A stretch of 64,000 bases of DNA. It comes from Methylomonas fluvii. GTDB taxonomy: Bacteria; Pseudomonadota; Gammaproteobacteria; Methylococcales; Methylomonadaceae. Each line of letters begins with the position of its first letter. Within the stretch, counting starts at the first letter, position 1. The notes under the pieces are model-generated. The model did not search any database and was not told where the DNA came from. It was given only the letters and a program-made list of their open reading frames with translations. This document shows, piece by piece, positions 35,046 through 44,585 of the stretch. The position numbers were made by a program, and so were the translations under genes. The DNA is taken from assembly GCF_014850975.1 (NCBI RefSeq), contig NZ_JACXST010000001.1:1860001-1924000 (forward strand), read 5' to 3'.

Positions 35046-35914
35046 TCGGGCAACGCATAAACCTTTTGCCGCTCCAGAGCCGCCAAGATGCGGATCTGCT
35101 CCAGCACCTGCTGCAAAACCGCCGAATCGTTATCGCGCTGCGACACCATATAAGCCGGTAATTTGAATTGCGGGCTATCGGCGACCGGAAACAGTTTGCC
35201 GGCTTGTAGTAGCGGTTCGGCCAGGCGTACCGGCAGGAAGCTGGAGCCGCGGCCTTGCGCCAGAATCAGTTGTACCGCCATCCAGCCGATATTCACCACC
35301 TGCGTCGGCCGTTCCAGGTTCGGGTAGCTATTACTGTGCTGAGCATAAAATCCGGGCGCCCAATCGACATAAATGTAATCGTCATTCGGCCAGGGCTGAC
35401 TGGGGTCGGTGGTCAGCAGCACCAGGGTTTCGTCGAACAAAGGTTCTATTTGCAGGCCGGGGCTGTGTTGGGGGGTGTACATCAAGCCTATGTCCAGCGC
35501 GCCCGCCACCAAGCTGCGCATCAAGTCTTCCTCAAAGCCGATGTCGCTGCGAATGGAAATATCGGGCATGGCCCGCCGTATTTCACTAATCCATTCCGGC
35601 AACAAAGTTTCGCACAAGGCAATCCGCGCGCCGATACTGATGCTGCCCCGAAACCGGCTGGGCAAACCGATGTCGTGTCGGGCTTGTTCCAGGGTTAATA
35701 GCAAGGATTTGGCGTGCGGTAAAAAACGCCGGCCCGGCAAGGTCAGGCTGGCCCCGGAGCGATTGCGAACAAACAGCGTCACGCCCAAATAGGCTTCCAG
35801 GCGCTGGATGCGGGTGCTAACCGTCGATTGCGTTACGTACAAACGGTTAGCGGCCTCCAGAAAACTGCCGTTGGCCGCAACGCTTAAAAAGGTTCTGATT
35901 TGGTCGATGTCCAT
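35018..35914 (-). CDS. LysR-family transcriptional regulator
   Basis: 298 residues from the ATG at 35914, which gives the standard LysR N-terminus MDIDQIRTFLSVAANGSF; an ATG at 35950 would add 12 untypical residues. The winged HTH (LYVTQSTVSTRIQRLEAYLG) and a substrate-binding-protein-like effector domain with the usual ISIGARIALCETLLPEW start are visible. It is divergent from the lipoprotein/MFS/OMF/HlyD efflux operon (127 bases between start codons) and most likely controls it in response to an unknown compound. The 3' end runs 28 bases into the convergent reductase gene. Confidence 0.92.
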   Translation of the reverse strand: MDIDQIRTFLSVAANGSFLEAANRLYVTQSTVSTRIQRLEAYLGVTLFVRNRSGASLTLPGRRFLPHAKSLLLTLEQARHDIGLPSRFRGSISIGARIALCETLLPEWISEIRRAMPDISIRSDIGFEEDLMRSLVAGALDIGLMYTPQHSPGLQIEPLFDETLVLLTTDPSQPWPNDDYIYVDWAPGFYAQHSNSYPNLERPTQVVNIGWMAVQLILAQGRGSSFLPVRLAEPLLQAGKLFPVADSPQFKLPAYMVSQRDNDSAVLQQVLEQIRILAALERQKVYALPDQSKVADAT

Positions 35915-36041
35915 GATTTTAATATTGCATTTGTCGATATTAAAGTCCAATAAATATCGCTTGTCTTATATCAATGCGGTTTTTATAGTGCTTAGCCTGT
36001 AATGTATCGATTCGATGGCATTGTTGGGTGCGGAGGAAAAC

Positions 36042-36902
36042 ATGAAAACTTCAACACGTTGGTTTGCCCAGTTATTTGAAGATCACAAAAAAATTCTGTT
36101 TGGCTTGGTGTTGCCAATCTTGCTCGCTGGGTGCGCGGCGCCGAGCATCAGGCCGGCCGCGTCACAAGTCGATCAATTGCACAGCATTTTGATTGTGCCG
36201 GTAGAAGCGCCGCCCCTGGAAGTGATACCGGATTTGATCGAACGACGCGACCCGGCTTACCGGCATGCTCAAAACATGGTCTTGGGTTTAGCCCTACCGA
36301 CCAAGCTGTATCAAACCGCAGGCGGTATTCTCGTTACGGGTATGGTTTACGGTGATCAAACGCAGCATGCGGATGCAATTACTAAAGCCTCGCCGACGAA
36401 TGCAGGTGGCTTCGCGAAAACCGATTTGCATTGGACGCCAGCCCTTGTCTCCGCCCAAAAGCTGCGCAATCTGCTGGCCGTGGAAAATCGGAAAAGTGAA
36501 TTGAGCCGAGACTACTACCATTTGCCATGGGCGGAGGGTTCCGCCAGTTTACCGCGTTGGCACGAGGCGATTCAGGCTTGGTATGGACTGGATTGGACGC
36601 CGGTCAATTATGTTGAGAGAGGCGATTACGATGCCATTTTGGAAGTAGGGGTAGGCAGGTATCGGATCTTCGAGGGGCAAACGTCCTTGCAGGTAATGAT
36701 CAAGCTGATCGATCCGGTCTCGCGCCGCGTTATCGCCCGCACCTTGGCGCAAAGCTTTAAGGTCGATGACGAGGCGCTTGCCTCTCTAGATGACGATGGA
36801 GCAGCATTTAAAGAACTGATCGGCAATATGGCAGTGCCGCTGTTGCGGCAAACTTTGGGCGATATAGGTTTGCGTATGGCGCCGCAGGCCGACGAGACTT
36901 AG
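36042..36902 (+). CDS. Putative lipoprotein at the head of an efflux operon
   Basis: 286 residues from ATG 36042, chosen for its strong GGAGG ribosome site; an ATG at 36015 lacks one. A hydrophobic stretch ends in a lipobox LLAGC (ILFGLVLPILLAGC), so the mature protein should be a lipoprotein. The rest (about 250 residues) is soluble, with a C-terminal alpha/beta segment YDAILEVGVGRYRIFEGQTS...KLIDPVSRRVIART that recalls secreted lipoproteins of unknown function. It stands 19 bases upstream of the MFS pump gene and shares its strand, so it is likely part of the efflux unit. No function is known. Confidence 0.7.
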   Translation: MKTSTRWFAQLFEDHKKILFGLVLPILLAGCAAPSIRPAASQVDQLHSILIVPVEAPPLEVIPDLIERRDPAYRHAQNMVLGLALPTKLYQTAGGILVTGMVYGDQTQHADAITKASPTNAGGFAKTDLHWTPALVSAQKLRNLLAVENRKSELSRDYYHLPWAEGSASLPRWHEAIQAWYGLDWTPVNYVERGDYDAILEVGVGRYRIFEGQTSLQVMIKLIDPVSRRVIARTLAQSFKVDDEALASLDDDGAAFKELIGNMAVPLLRQTLGDIGLRMAPQADET

Positions 36903-36921
36903 TACGCGGACTGGTAATCGG

Positions 36922-38502
36922 ATGAGTGTCGTTTATCACAAACGTCTGCGCGGCTGGCGTTTTAAGCTGTTTAATCTGTGCCTGGGTTTTGGGCATGCGC
37001 TGGTGATCTTCAATGCTGGCGCGTACATCGCTATGCTGCCCAGAGTGGCCGGCGGCTTGGGCGTGCCGCCCAGTTTTGCGACCTGGACCCAAACTGATTA
37101 CATGATCGCGCTGGCGCTGGCGTTCCCGGTGGGCGGCTGGTTGGCGCGGCGCTTCGGCGAATACCGGCCCTTTGTTGCGGCTTTCTTGGTTTTTGCCTTG
37201 GCTTCTTTCATTTGCGCCTATTGCACTGCCTTTTATAGCTATCTGGCTGGACGCATTTTGCTGGGATTTGCCGGCGGCTTGACGCTGCCCTTGGGTCAGG
37301 CCTTGTTGCTGAAGGAATATCCCGATAGACGCAAATCGCTCGGCATCGGTATCTGGAGCATATTTACGTTGACGCCGTTTACCTTCGGTCCGCCCTTGGG
37401 TGGTTGGATAGCCGACAACCTGGGCTGGCGCTGGCTGTTTTGGCTCAACATTCCGGCCGCATTGGCTATTGCCGGTATCGTCGGCGCGCTGCTGTACCGG
37501 CGCGGTCACCGGCGATCCTGGCAGCGCTTCGATAGCGTGGGTTTTATGTTGTCAGTGATGCTGGTGTTTGCTTTGCAGACTTTGTTGAACCAGGGCAACG
37601 ATTGGGACTGGACCCATTCGGCTTATATCAAAGCTTTAATCGCGCTGATAGCTGCGACGCTGATGTGTTGGGTGGTTTGGGAATTGCAAGTGCGCCGGCC
37701 ATTTCTGGATATTCGCCTGTTCGCCCACCGCAATTTCAGCATTGGCGTATTCATTTTATTCACCGGCTTTCTGTATTTTCAAGGCTTGCTGTCTTTGCTA
37801 ATCGTGCAGTTACAACTGGCGTTCGGCTATTCGTCTTGGGAAGCCGGTTTGGTATTTCTGCCGATGGCTATCTGCGCCAAACCGATGGCCAGCGTCTTGC
37901 ACGAGATTGTCAAACGCTGCGATGCCCGGCTGTTGGCGAGCGCGAATTTGCTGGGATTTGCCGCCACCTATTTCTGGCTGAGTCGCTTCGACGATCCTGA
38001 TTCATTTGCGCAATTGTTCTGGCCAAAATTGCTGGAGGGTGCCTGCCTGGGTAGCTTTTTTGTGCCGATGACCGCTTTGCTGCTACACGGCCTGCCGGCC
38101 GAGCGGCAATGGCGGGCGCTGGAGCTGGCGAATCTGTTACGGATAGCGGCCGGGGCAATCGGCATTGCCGTGCAAGGTATCGTGTTGTACCGGCGGGCGC
38201 CGCAGCATCTGACCCGCTTCGCCGAAAATCATGGCGCGTTTGAATTGGCCGATCATCCGGCCTTGGCAACGCTAAATTCGCTGGGATTCGCCGAGCCGAC
38301 GGCGTTGGCCAAATATGCCAAGCTGGCCGGACGCGATGCGGTGTTGCACGCTATGAACGATGCTTACTGGATGGCCGGTTGCGCGTTTGTCGGCATGGCG
38401 GCGTTGGTCTGGTTTGCGCACCCGACTCGCACCCCGGTTAAAGTTAGCGTCGAGCAGGAACTGCGCCGGGAAACTCAGGAACTGCTGGCTGAGGAGGCCT
38501 AA
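36922..38502 (+). CDS. MFS drug/proton antiporter, DHA2 (EmrB-like) family
   Basis: 526 residues with about 14 TM helices, as in DHA2 pumps. Characteristic segments are the early WTQTDYMIALALAFPVGGWLARRFGEYR (motif A type, broken: LALAFPVGGWLARRFGEYR) and the FGPPLGGWIADNLGWRWLFWLN motif C/D region (FGPPLGGWIADNLGW). It exports hydrophobic compounds using the proton gradient. Its TAA overlaps the ATG of the outer-membrane factor by one base, and an EmrA-type adaptor follows, so a complete tripartite pump is encoded. The substrate is unknown. Confidence 0.93.
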   Translation: MSVVYHKRLRGWRFKLFNLCLGFGHALVIFNAGAYIAMLPRVAGGLGVPPSFATWTQTDYMIALALAFPVGGWLARRFGEYRPFVAAFLVFALASFICAYCTAFYSYLAGRILLGFAGGLTLPLGQALLLKEYPDRRKSLGIGIWSIFTLTPFTFGPPLGGWIADNLGWRWLFWLNIPAALAIAGIVGALLYRRGHRRSWQRFDSVGFMLSVMLVFALQTLLNQGNDWDWTHSAYIKALIALIAATLMCWVVWELQVRRPFLDIRLFAHRNFSIGVFILFTGFLYFQGLLSLLIVQLQLAFGYSSWEAGLVFLPMAICAKPMASVLHEIVKRCDARLLASANLLGFAATYFWLSRFDDPDSFAQLFWPKLLEGACLGSFFVPMTALLLHGLPAERQWRALELANLLRIAAGAIGIAVQGIVLYRRAPQHLTRFAENHGAFELADHPALATLNSLGFAEPTALAKYAKLAGRDAVLHAMNDAYWMAGCAFVGMAALVWFAHPTRTPVKVSVEQELRRETQELLAEEA

Positions 38503-39947
38503 TGTCTGTACGCCAACTCATTGCATTGGGGTTGATGTTGGGTATTTCGTCTAGCTGTGCGCGGTTTGGCGACGAAGAAAGTGCGCGCGCCAGTCTGTTA
38601 CCCATGCCTGACATGACCAACACCGTCGCCGCGGCGCGCGGCAGTTTCGCAAGCAGCGATGCCTGGCCGGCGCAGGATTGGTGGACCGGCTTCGCCAGCC
38701 CGGAATTGCAGCGCCTGATAAGCGCGGCGCTGGCCGATAATCCGGATTTGAAGGCTACCGCAGCCCGATTGCGGCAGTCGCAGGCGATGGTCGATGCGCA
38801 GGCCGCCGAGCTTTATCCGACGGTTGATGCCAACGTCAGCTTCTCAGCGCAACGTTTCTCGGCGAATAGCGTACAGGCCAAACTGGCCGGCGAGAACTTT
38901 CGGCAAATGCTGATTAACCCTTTGATCTTACGCTACCACCTGGACTTTTGGGGACGCGATGCAGCGGCTTTGCAAGGCGCGGTCGGCCGCTCGCTGGCGG
39001 CCGCCGCGGAACTGGCCGATGCGCGCCTGCTATTGTCATCTACCGTGGCCAGGGGTTATTTCGAATTGCTGGCGGTCGCTGCCAAGCAAGGCATCGCCGA
39101 GGACATCGTCGCCGAGCGGCAGGCCTTGTTGAAATTCGAACAAACACGTCTGACCACCGGTTTAGCGGCCGATGCACCACTATTGCAGGCTCGTATAGCC
39201 CTTGCCAACGCCGAACAAGGTTTGGCTGCGGCGCGCGCCGACGTGGAATTAAGTAAAAACCTGTTGGCGGCGCTGGCCGGCAAGGGGCCTGATTGGGGGG
39301 CTGGCATCGTCATCGAACCTGATCGGCTTGAGCAAGCGTTAACCCTGCCGGTGGATTTGCCGCTGCATTTACTGGCGCATCGTCCCGATATTAGCGCGGC
39401 GCGGCTGCATGCCGAGGCTGCGTCTGAGGAAATCAAGGTGGCCGAGGCGGCGTTTTACCCAGACGTTAATCTGGTGGCTTTCACCGGTTTGCACAGCGTC
39501 AGCTTGAGCGATGTTTTGTTGCAAGGTTCCAGTCTGGCATACGCGGTCGGGCCGTCTATCGAGTTTCCGATTTTCGAAGGCGGCCGGCTGCGCGCCAATC
39601 TGGAGTATCAACAGTCTGCTTACGATGCCGCCGTCGAGCGCTATAACCGCAGCTTGGTGCATGCGGTGCAGGAAGTGGCCGATGCGCTGAGCCGCTGGCG
39701 CGAGCTGGATGAGCGCTTGGCGGCACAGCGGCAAAGCCTGGCCGACGCATTAGCCGCTGACAAGCTGGCCGGCAGTTTGCGCAGTCATGGCTTGTCTGAT
39801 CGCGCCGCGCCGAGTCTGGCTAAATTGGAGGTCTACCAGCAACAGTTTCGCTTGGCGGCTCTGGTGGGCGAGCGACATAAAGCCGAGATCAATATCATCA
39901 AGGCGCTGGGCGGCGGCTACAGCGACACTAACCCCGCAACGCCATGA
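38502..39947 (+). CDS. NodT-type outer membrane efflux lipoprotein
   Basis: 481 residues of the TolC/NodT outer-membrane factor family. The signal ends in a lipobox-like SSSC (about residue 19). Typical features are PAQDWWTGFASPELQRLI, two repeats of long helices, the LxAHRPDISAARLHAEAASEEI segment (here LLAHRPDISAARLHAEAA) and GPSIEFPIFEGGRLRANLE. It forms the outer-membrane channel of the pump encoded by its neighbours. It is coupled to the MFS gene (TAATG) and overlaps the HlyD gene by 4 bases (ATGA). Confidence 0.94.
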   Translation: MSVRQLIALGLMLGISSSCARFGDEESARASLLPMPDMTNTVAAARGSFASSDAWPAQDWWTGFASPELQRLISAALADNPDLKATAARLRQSQAMVDAQAAELYPTVDANVSFSAQRFSANSVQAKLAGENFRQMLINPLILRYHLDFWGRDAAALQGAVGRSLAAAAELADARLLLSSTVARGYFELLAVAAKQGIAEDIVAERQALLKFEQTRLTTGLAADAPLLQARIALANAEQGLAAARADVELSKNLLAALAGKGPDWGAGIVIEPDRLEQALTLPVDLPLHLLAHRPDISAARLHAEAASEEIKVAEAAFYPDVNLVAFTGLHSVSLSDVLLQGSSLAYAVGPSIEFPIFEGGRLRANLEYQQSAYDAAVERYNRSLVHAVQEVADALSRWRELDERLAAQRQSLADALAADKLAGSLRSHGLSDRAAPSLAKLEVYQQQFRLAALVGERHKAEINIIKALGGGYSDTNPATP

Positions 39948-41116
39948 CCGCAAACATGCCAAAAAAAATTCGTCCTCGGGAAATTCTGCGCCAACGCCGG
40001 CGCCGCTTGCAAGGCGTCACCTTGGCCTTACTACTGACCGGTTTGGCTTATCTGGCGTATTGGTGGCTGGAGCATCGCGATTGGGTGACCACCGACGACG
40101 CGTTCGTGGCCGGACATTTAATTACGCTGAAAACCCAGACTGACGGTACCGTGGTCGAAGTATTGGCGGAAAACACGCAGTGCGTGGAAAAAGGTCAGGT
40201 CTTGGTGCGGCTGGATGGTGTGCATGCCGGTATTGCCTTGCAGCAGACGCAAGCCGAATTGGCGGAAGCGGTGCGGAATATCGTCAGTTTGCAGGCCAAA
40301 GCCGAGACGCTGAAGCAGCGGGCCTTGGTGAAACAAGCTTTACTGGCACTGGTCAATCACGACCTGGCGCGCTTCAACGCGGCGGCTAAGGATGGGGCGG
40401 TTTCCGATCAGCAACTGCAAAATGCCCAAGATAAAAGCCACGAACTGGAGGCGGCGATTAAAGAAATTCGCGCCGAACAAAGCGGCGTCGAGGCGCAATT
40501 GCTGGATTCGGGTATCGATAATCATCCTGCGGTGGAAAAGGCTAAGAGCCGCTTGCGCCAGGCGTTTCTGGATTTTCAACGTCGGAATCTGGTGGCGCCG
40601 GTGTCCGGTTGCGTGGCCAAACGCAAGGTACAAGTCGGCGATATGCTCAAAGCCGGCGCACCGCTGCTGGCTATCGTGCCGCTGGACGATCTATGGATAG
40701 AAGCCAACTTTCTGGAAAGCCAGATCGCCGGGGTCAGGCCGGGGCAGGCGGCGGAAGTGCGCGTCGCGGCGTATGGTGACGACCGGGTTTATCACGGCCG
40801 GGTGCAAGGCATCAACCCAGGCACCGGCAGTATCTTTGCTGTGTTGCCGACCGATAATGCCACCGGCAACTTCATTCATATCGCCGAGCGTTTGCAGGTG
40901 CGTATCGCGCTGGATGCCGGGGAACTCAGGGCCAATCCCTTGCAGCCCGGTCTGTCTACGTTAACCCGAATCAACATAGAAAAAGCCGACGGTTTAGTAT
41001 CGGCATCCTCGGTTACGCTGAATGGCAAGGCTTATCGCACCGATGTTTATGATCGAGAGTTGGATGGCGCCGAACAGTTGATAGAACAGATCGAGTTGGC
41101 CAATCGGCCGCACTAG
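39944..41116 (+). CDS. EmrA/HlyD-type membrane fusion adaptor
   Basis: 390 residues: a short basic cytoplasmic start (RPREILRQRRRRLQ), one TM helix (VTLALLLTGLAYLAYWWL), the WVTTDDAFVAGHL motif typical of EmrA, lipoyl halves either side of a coiled coil, and a beta-barrel domain with NATGNFIHIAERLQVRI. It links the inner-membrane MFS pump to the NodT-type channel. It is the last gene of the efflux operon, overlapping the preceding stop by 4 bases. Confidence 0.94.
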   Translation: MTANMPKKIRPREILRQRRRRLQGVTLALLLTGLAYLAYWWLEHRDWVTTDDAFVAGHLITLKTQTDGTVVEVLAENTQCVEKGQVLVRLDGVHAGIALQQTQAELAEAVRNIVSLQAKAETLKQRALVKQALLALVNHDLARFNAAAKDGAVSDQQLQNAQDKSHELEAAIKEIRAEQSGVEAQLLDSGIDNHPAVEKAKSRLRQAFLDFQRRNLVAPVSGCVAKRKVQVGDMLKAGAPLLAIVPLDDLWIEANFLESQIAGVRPGQAAEVRVAAYGDDRVYHGRVQGINPGTGSIFAVLPTDNATGNFIHIAERLQVRIALDAGELRANPLQPGLSTLTRINIEKADGLVSASSVTLNGKAYRTDVYDRELDGAEQLIEQIELANRPH

Positions 41117-41284
41117 TTCAGCGGCATTAAGGCGGCTAGCGATTAATTCCCACAAAATTGCTGCAATAAAGCGCCGCTCCGTGTATCTTTGCCTTCCGGC
41201 AAAAATGGCCGGCACTCATAAATCAAACCGGCGACTGCGATAAGGTTCGCGCCGCTTCTAAAAAATTTAAATGACGGATTAACC

Positions 41285-42019
41285 ATGTGTTTTAGCGCCA
41301 ATATGTCTTTGGGCCTGGGAGTGGCGGGGCTCGTTGCCTCCACGGTAACTTTCCTGGATAAGGACGAAACCTTTTGGGTGAAACTGGCTCGGGCTTACGC
41401 CATTTTTCACTTCTCGTTGATGGAGTTTATTCAGTATTTTGCTTATCCGGTAGCCGATCAGTGTGGCTATGGCAGCAATCTTTTTTTAAGCGAATTGTCG
41501 TCGGTGCATATCAGCCTGCAAGCCTTTGCCATCATGCCGGCTTTGGCGACGTATTCGTCGGACCCTAAAGCTTTGAAAAAAGCGTTTATTGTCGGCAGCT
41601 CTTTGAGCGGTTTGTTTTTGATTTTGACCCGTTTGCCGAACGACTGGCAGATGTTTGATATAGACCCTAACTTCATCGGCCGGATGAACTCCTGCCTGTT
41701 CATGGGGATTTACCACATCGGGTATGCGATCTCCAGCGCCTTTGGTTTGTTGGTGACTCATGGCTCTTTGTTTGCCCTGGCCTTCAGCGCGTTTGTTTGG
41801 AAAAACAATTGGCGTATCGGTATCTACCATTGCTTTGGGGCGTTGATGACCTTATTCATGCCGCAATGGTTGTTTGGGGTGAGTACTGGCGAGGCGGCGG
41901 CTATGTACTGTTTTTATTCGATTCCGATCACCGCCAGCTTTATGCCGCCATTTAAGAAGTTTTTCTCCGCCCAATCCGGCGATTGGTCGGACGGCGTGCC
42001 CGCCAGACAACAGTCTTGA
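41285..42019 (+). CDS. Integral membrane protein, DUF5765-like
   Basis: 244 residues with about six to seven TM helices. The start MCFSANMSLGLGVAG (Cys-Phe-Ser-Ala) matches a family of uncharacterised membrane proteins that begin MCxSA (DUF5765, from memory). A cluster of polar and aromatic residues, FHFSLMEFIQYFAYPV, follows in the third helix. It has no obvious operon partner: the efflux operon ends 168 bases upstream and a PfkB gene converges 35 bases downstream. Function unknown. Confidence 0.7.
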   Translation: MCFSANMSLGLGVAGLVASTVTFLDKDETFWVKLARAYAIFHFSLMEFIQYFAYPVADQCGYGSNLFLSELSSVHISLQAFAIMPALATYSSDPKALKKAFIVGSSLSGLFLILTRLPNDWQMFDIDPNFIGRMNSCLFMGIYHIGYAISSAFGLLVTHGSLFALAFSAFVWKNNWRIGIYHCFGALMTLFMPQWLFGVSTGEAAAMYCFYSIPITASFMPPFKKFFSAQSGDWSDGVPARQQS

Positions 42020-42054
42020 CGAGTGCGGCAGAGGCACAAGACATTACGCTTCTG

Positions 42055-42936
42055 CTATCGCCAGGCTTCAATAAATCCTTGATAAAACGCGGGGTCAGCG
42101 ACGGTAGCGCCGCGCTGGCCTACCAACGCCGATGCAAAATCCTGCGCTCGTTTTAGTATCACAGGCATAGGCCAGTTTTCGGCAATCCCCAATAACAAAA
42201 CCGCCGCAAAGGCGTCGCCGGCGCCGACCGTATCGATTATTTCAATCTGGCCTTCTGGGACGATATTGAACAATTCCCCCGACGAATTCAGCGCCAGCGC
42301 GCCTTGACTGCCGCGCGTAAGCACCACGCCTTTTAAATGATAGGTCTGCTGCAATAAACGCATTTTGGTGTCTATGCTCTGCTGGTCAGGCAGCAATAAT
42401 TCCAACTCGTCATCGTTCAGTTTCAACCAATCCGCGCCGCCTATCCATCCCAAGACCTCATCCGCTTGCCACCAGGGTGCGCGCAGATTCACATCCAGAA
42501 ACACCGGGCCATTCCAGGTTTGCTGCAAATCAAGACAGGCTTGCCTGGAAACGCTGTTTCGTAAGGCCAGGCTGCCATGATAGAGCAGGCCCTGTTTGCG
42601 GAGATGATGGAACGCCTCGGCATCAATGTAGTCGTAAGCTTGCCGGTCCAGAATCCGGTAGCTGGGCTGCCCATCTGTTATGCTGACCGCTACGCTGCCG
42701 GTTGGATGAGCAGCGTCGATCTGCATGGCAGATCGAGTCATGCCGACACTTTGCATGGCCGCGAGGATCTCGCGGCCGGCGTCATCTTCCCCTACACGGC
42801 TGATAAACAGGGCTGGCCGGCCCAAAGCTTGCAGATGCCAGGCGACATTAAACGGCGCGCCACCGAGTATTCGGCTGCCGTCCGGAAAGTTGTCGAATAG
42901 TATTTCGCCGAATATCGTGAAAAAATCTGTGTGCAT
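42055..42936 (-). CDS. PfkB-family carbohydrate kinase (fructokinase-like)
   Basis: 293 residues of the ribokinase/PfkB family. The first signature is GGAPFNVAWHLQALG (25-39) and the second IDTVGAGDAFAAVLLLG, with the catalytic base Asp241 in GAGD. It phosphorylates a sugar or sugar-like alcohol with ATP; fructose is likely because GGAPFNVA and YRILDRQAYDYI resemble bacterial fructokinases. It is divergent from the ATP-grasp cluster and convergent with the preceding membrane-protein gene, so it seems to stand alone. The substrate is inferred. Confidence 0.88.
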   Translation of the reverse strand: MHTDFFTIFGEILFDNFPDGSRILGGAPFNVAWHLQALGRPALFISRVGEDDAGREILAAMQSVGMTRSAMQIDAAHPTGSVAVSITDGQPSYRILDRQAYDYIDAEAFHHLRKQGLLYHGSLALRNSVSRQACLDLQQTWNGPVFLDVNLRAPWWQADEVLGWIGGADWLKLNDDELELLLPDQQSIDTKMRLLQQTYHLKGVVLTRGSQGALALNSSGELFNIVPEGQIEIIDTVGAGDAFAAVLLLGIAENWPMPVILKRAQDFASALVGQRGATVADPAFYQGFIEAWR

Positions 42937-43157
42937 TGGTCTTGCCTCGCCGCAATTGCTGGTTTAGAGCGATCACAATAATCAACGCGTACGGAAATGA
43001 CAATGGCGTTTGAACGGCTGTGGTCGTTTTCAGGGCGCAGGCCGATGTGTGCTGCACTGATGTGGTGCGTAATGCGGTTTAGGAGATGCTGCGGCAATTT
43101 AACTTTTTGATAAATAGACATTAATAAGATTGGCATGTGGATTGCTGAAGGATGGTC

Positions 43158-44585
43158 ATGAATATAAATACTTTTTTCGATGAAATGCGTACCTCAACCG
43201 GTAGTGTGCGGCGCCTGTACCAACCATTCGCGGAGTGGCTGAGCGGCACCGATCACGCCCAGTTGATGCAAAAGTCCCGCGAAGCGGAAATGTTGTTTCG
43301 GCGGGTAGGAATTACTTTTAATGTCTACGGTGACGAGGCAGGGGCCGAGCGCTTGATTCCGTTCGATGTGGTGCCGCGAATACTAGCCGCCACGGAATGG
43401 CGGGTGTTGTCGGCCGGCGTGATTCAGCGGGTCACCGCGCTGAATGCGTTTTTGAACGATCTGTATCACGATCAGGAAATCATCAAAGCCGGTATCGTTC
43501 CCGCCAGCATTCTGGAAAACGAGATGTATCGGCCGGAAATGCAGGGCGTGGACGTGCCGGGCGGGATTTATGCGCATATCGCTGGCGTCGACATCGTGCG
43601 CACTGCCGAGAACGAATTTTATGTGCTGGAAGACAATCTGCGCACGCCGTCCGGGGTTTCCTACATGCTGGAAGACCGCAAGATGATGATGCGTCTGTTT
43701 CCGGAGCTGTTCCGCCGTTATGCGGTAGCGCCGGTCGAGCATTATCCGCAGGTGTTGCTGAACAATTTGCGGGCAGTGGCGCAGCCGGGCGTTTACGATC
43801 CGACCGTGGTGCTGCTAACCCCTGGTGCCTACAACAGCGCGTATTTCGAACACGCGTTTTTGGCGCAGCAAATGGGTATAGAGCTGGTGGAAGGCCAGGA
43901 TTTGTTTTGCAAGGACAATGGAGTGTTCATGCGCACCACGGAAGGCCCAAAGCGCATTGATGTGATTTATCGGCGCATCGACGACGATTTTCTCGATCCG
44001 CTGGCGTTTCGCGAAGACTCGATGCTCGGTGTGCCGGGCTTGGTCTCGGTGTATCGCAATGGCGGCGTCACGCTGGCTAACGCGATTGGCACGGGGGTTG
44101 CTGACGACAAAGCCACGTATACCTATGTACCCGAGATGGTGCGTTTTTATCTGGGTGAGGAGCCTATTCTGTCCAATGTGCCCACGTATAAGCTGGAAAA
44201 TCCTGACGATTTGAAATATGTGTTAGAGCATCTGGAGGAATTGGTGGTCAAGGAGGTACAGGGTTCCGGCGGTTACGGCATGTTGGTGGGGCCGACCTCA
44301 TCCAAACAGCAGATAGAGGATTTTCGGGCGCGGATTTTGGCTGAACCGGACAATTACATCGCCCAGCCGACTCTGGCTTTATCGACTTGCCCAACCTTGG
44401 TGGAACAAGGCGTTGCCCCAAGACACGTCGATTTACGGCCGTTCGTGCTGTCCGGCAAAACCACCACACTAGTGCCAGGTGGTTTGTGCCGAGTGGCGAT
44501 GCGGGAAGGTTCGCTAGTGGTGAACTCCTCGCAAGGGGGCGGCACAAAGGACACCTGGGTATTGCACGGAGACTCAACATGCTAA
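43158..44585 (+). CDS. Circularly permuted ATP-grasp type 2 protein (COG2308)
   Basis: 475 residues from the second ATG (43158), which has the better ribosome site (AAGGA); ATG 43152 would add two residues. It is a full-length circularly permuted ATP-grasp (DUF404/DUF407) protein, with GVDVPGGIYAHIAGVDIVRT, EFYVLEDNLRTPSGVSYMLE and VVKEVQGSGGYGMLVGP segments. ATP-grasp enzymes join a carboxylate to an amine; this family always travels with alpha-E and transglutaminase genes and is thought to make or modify a small peptide. The substrate is unknown. The stop overlaps the alpha-E start by 7 bases. Confidence 0.93.
   Translation: MNINTFFDEMRTSTGSVRRLYQPFAEWLSGTDHAQLMQKSREAEMLFRRVGITFNVYGDEAGAERLIPFDVVPRILAATEWRVLSAGVIQRVTALNAFLNDLYHDQEIIKAGIVPASILENEMYRPEMQGVDVPGGIYAHIAGVDIVRTAENEFYVLEDNLRTPSGVSYMLEDRKMMMRLFPELFRRYAVAPVEHYPQVLLNNLRAVAQPGVYDPTVVLLTPGAYNSAYFEHAFLAQQMGIELVEGQDLFCKDNGVFMRTTEGPKRIDVIYRRIDDDFLDPLAFREDSMLGVPGLVSVYRNGGVTLANAIGTGVADDKATYTYVPEMVRFYLGEEPILSNVPTYKLENPDDLKYVLEHLEELVVKEVQGSGGYGMLVGPTSSKQQIEDFRARILAEPDNYIAQPTLALSTCPTLVEQGVAPRHVDLRPFVLSGKTTTLVPGGLCRVAMREGSLVVNSSQGGGTKDTWVLHGDSTC

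Noticed and set aside
44387..44578. 192-base N-terminal extension of the alpha-E gene
   Set aside because: It overlaps the conserved end of the ATP-grasp gene in another frame; the family starts MLSRTADHLYW, which begins at 44579 after a ribosome site.
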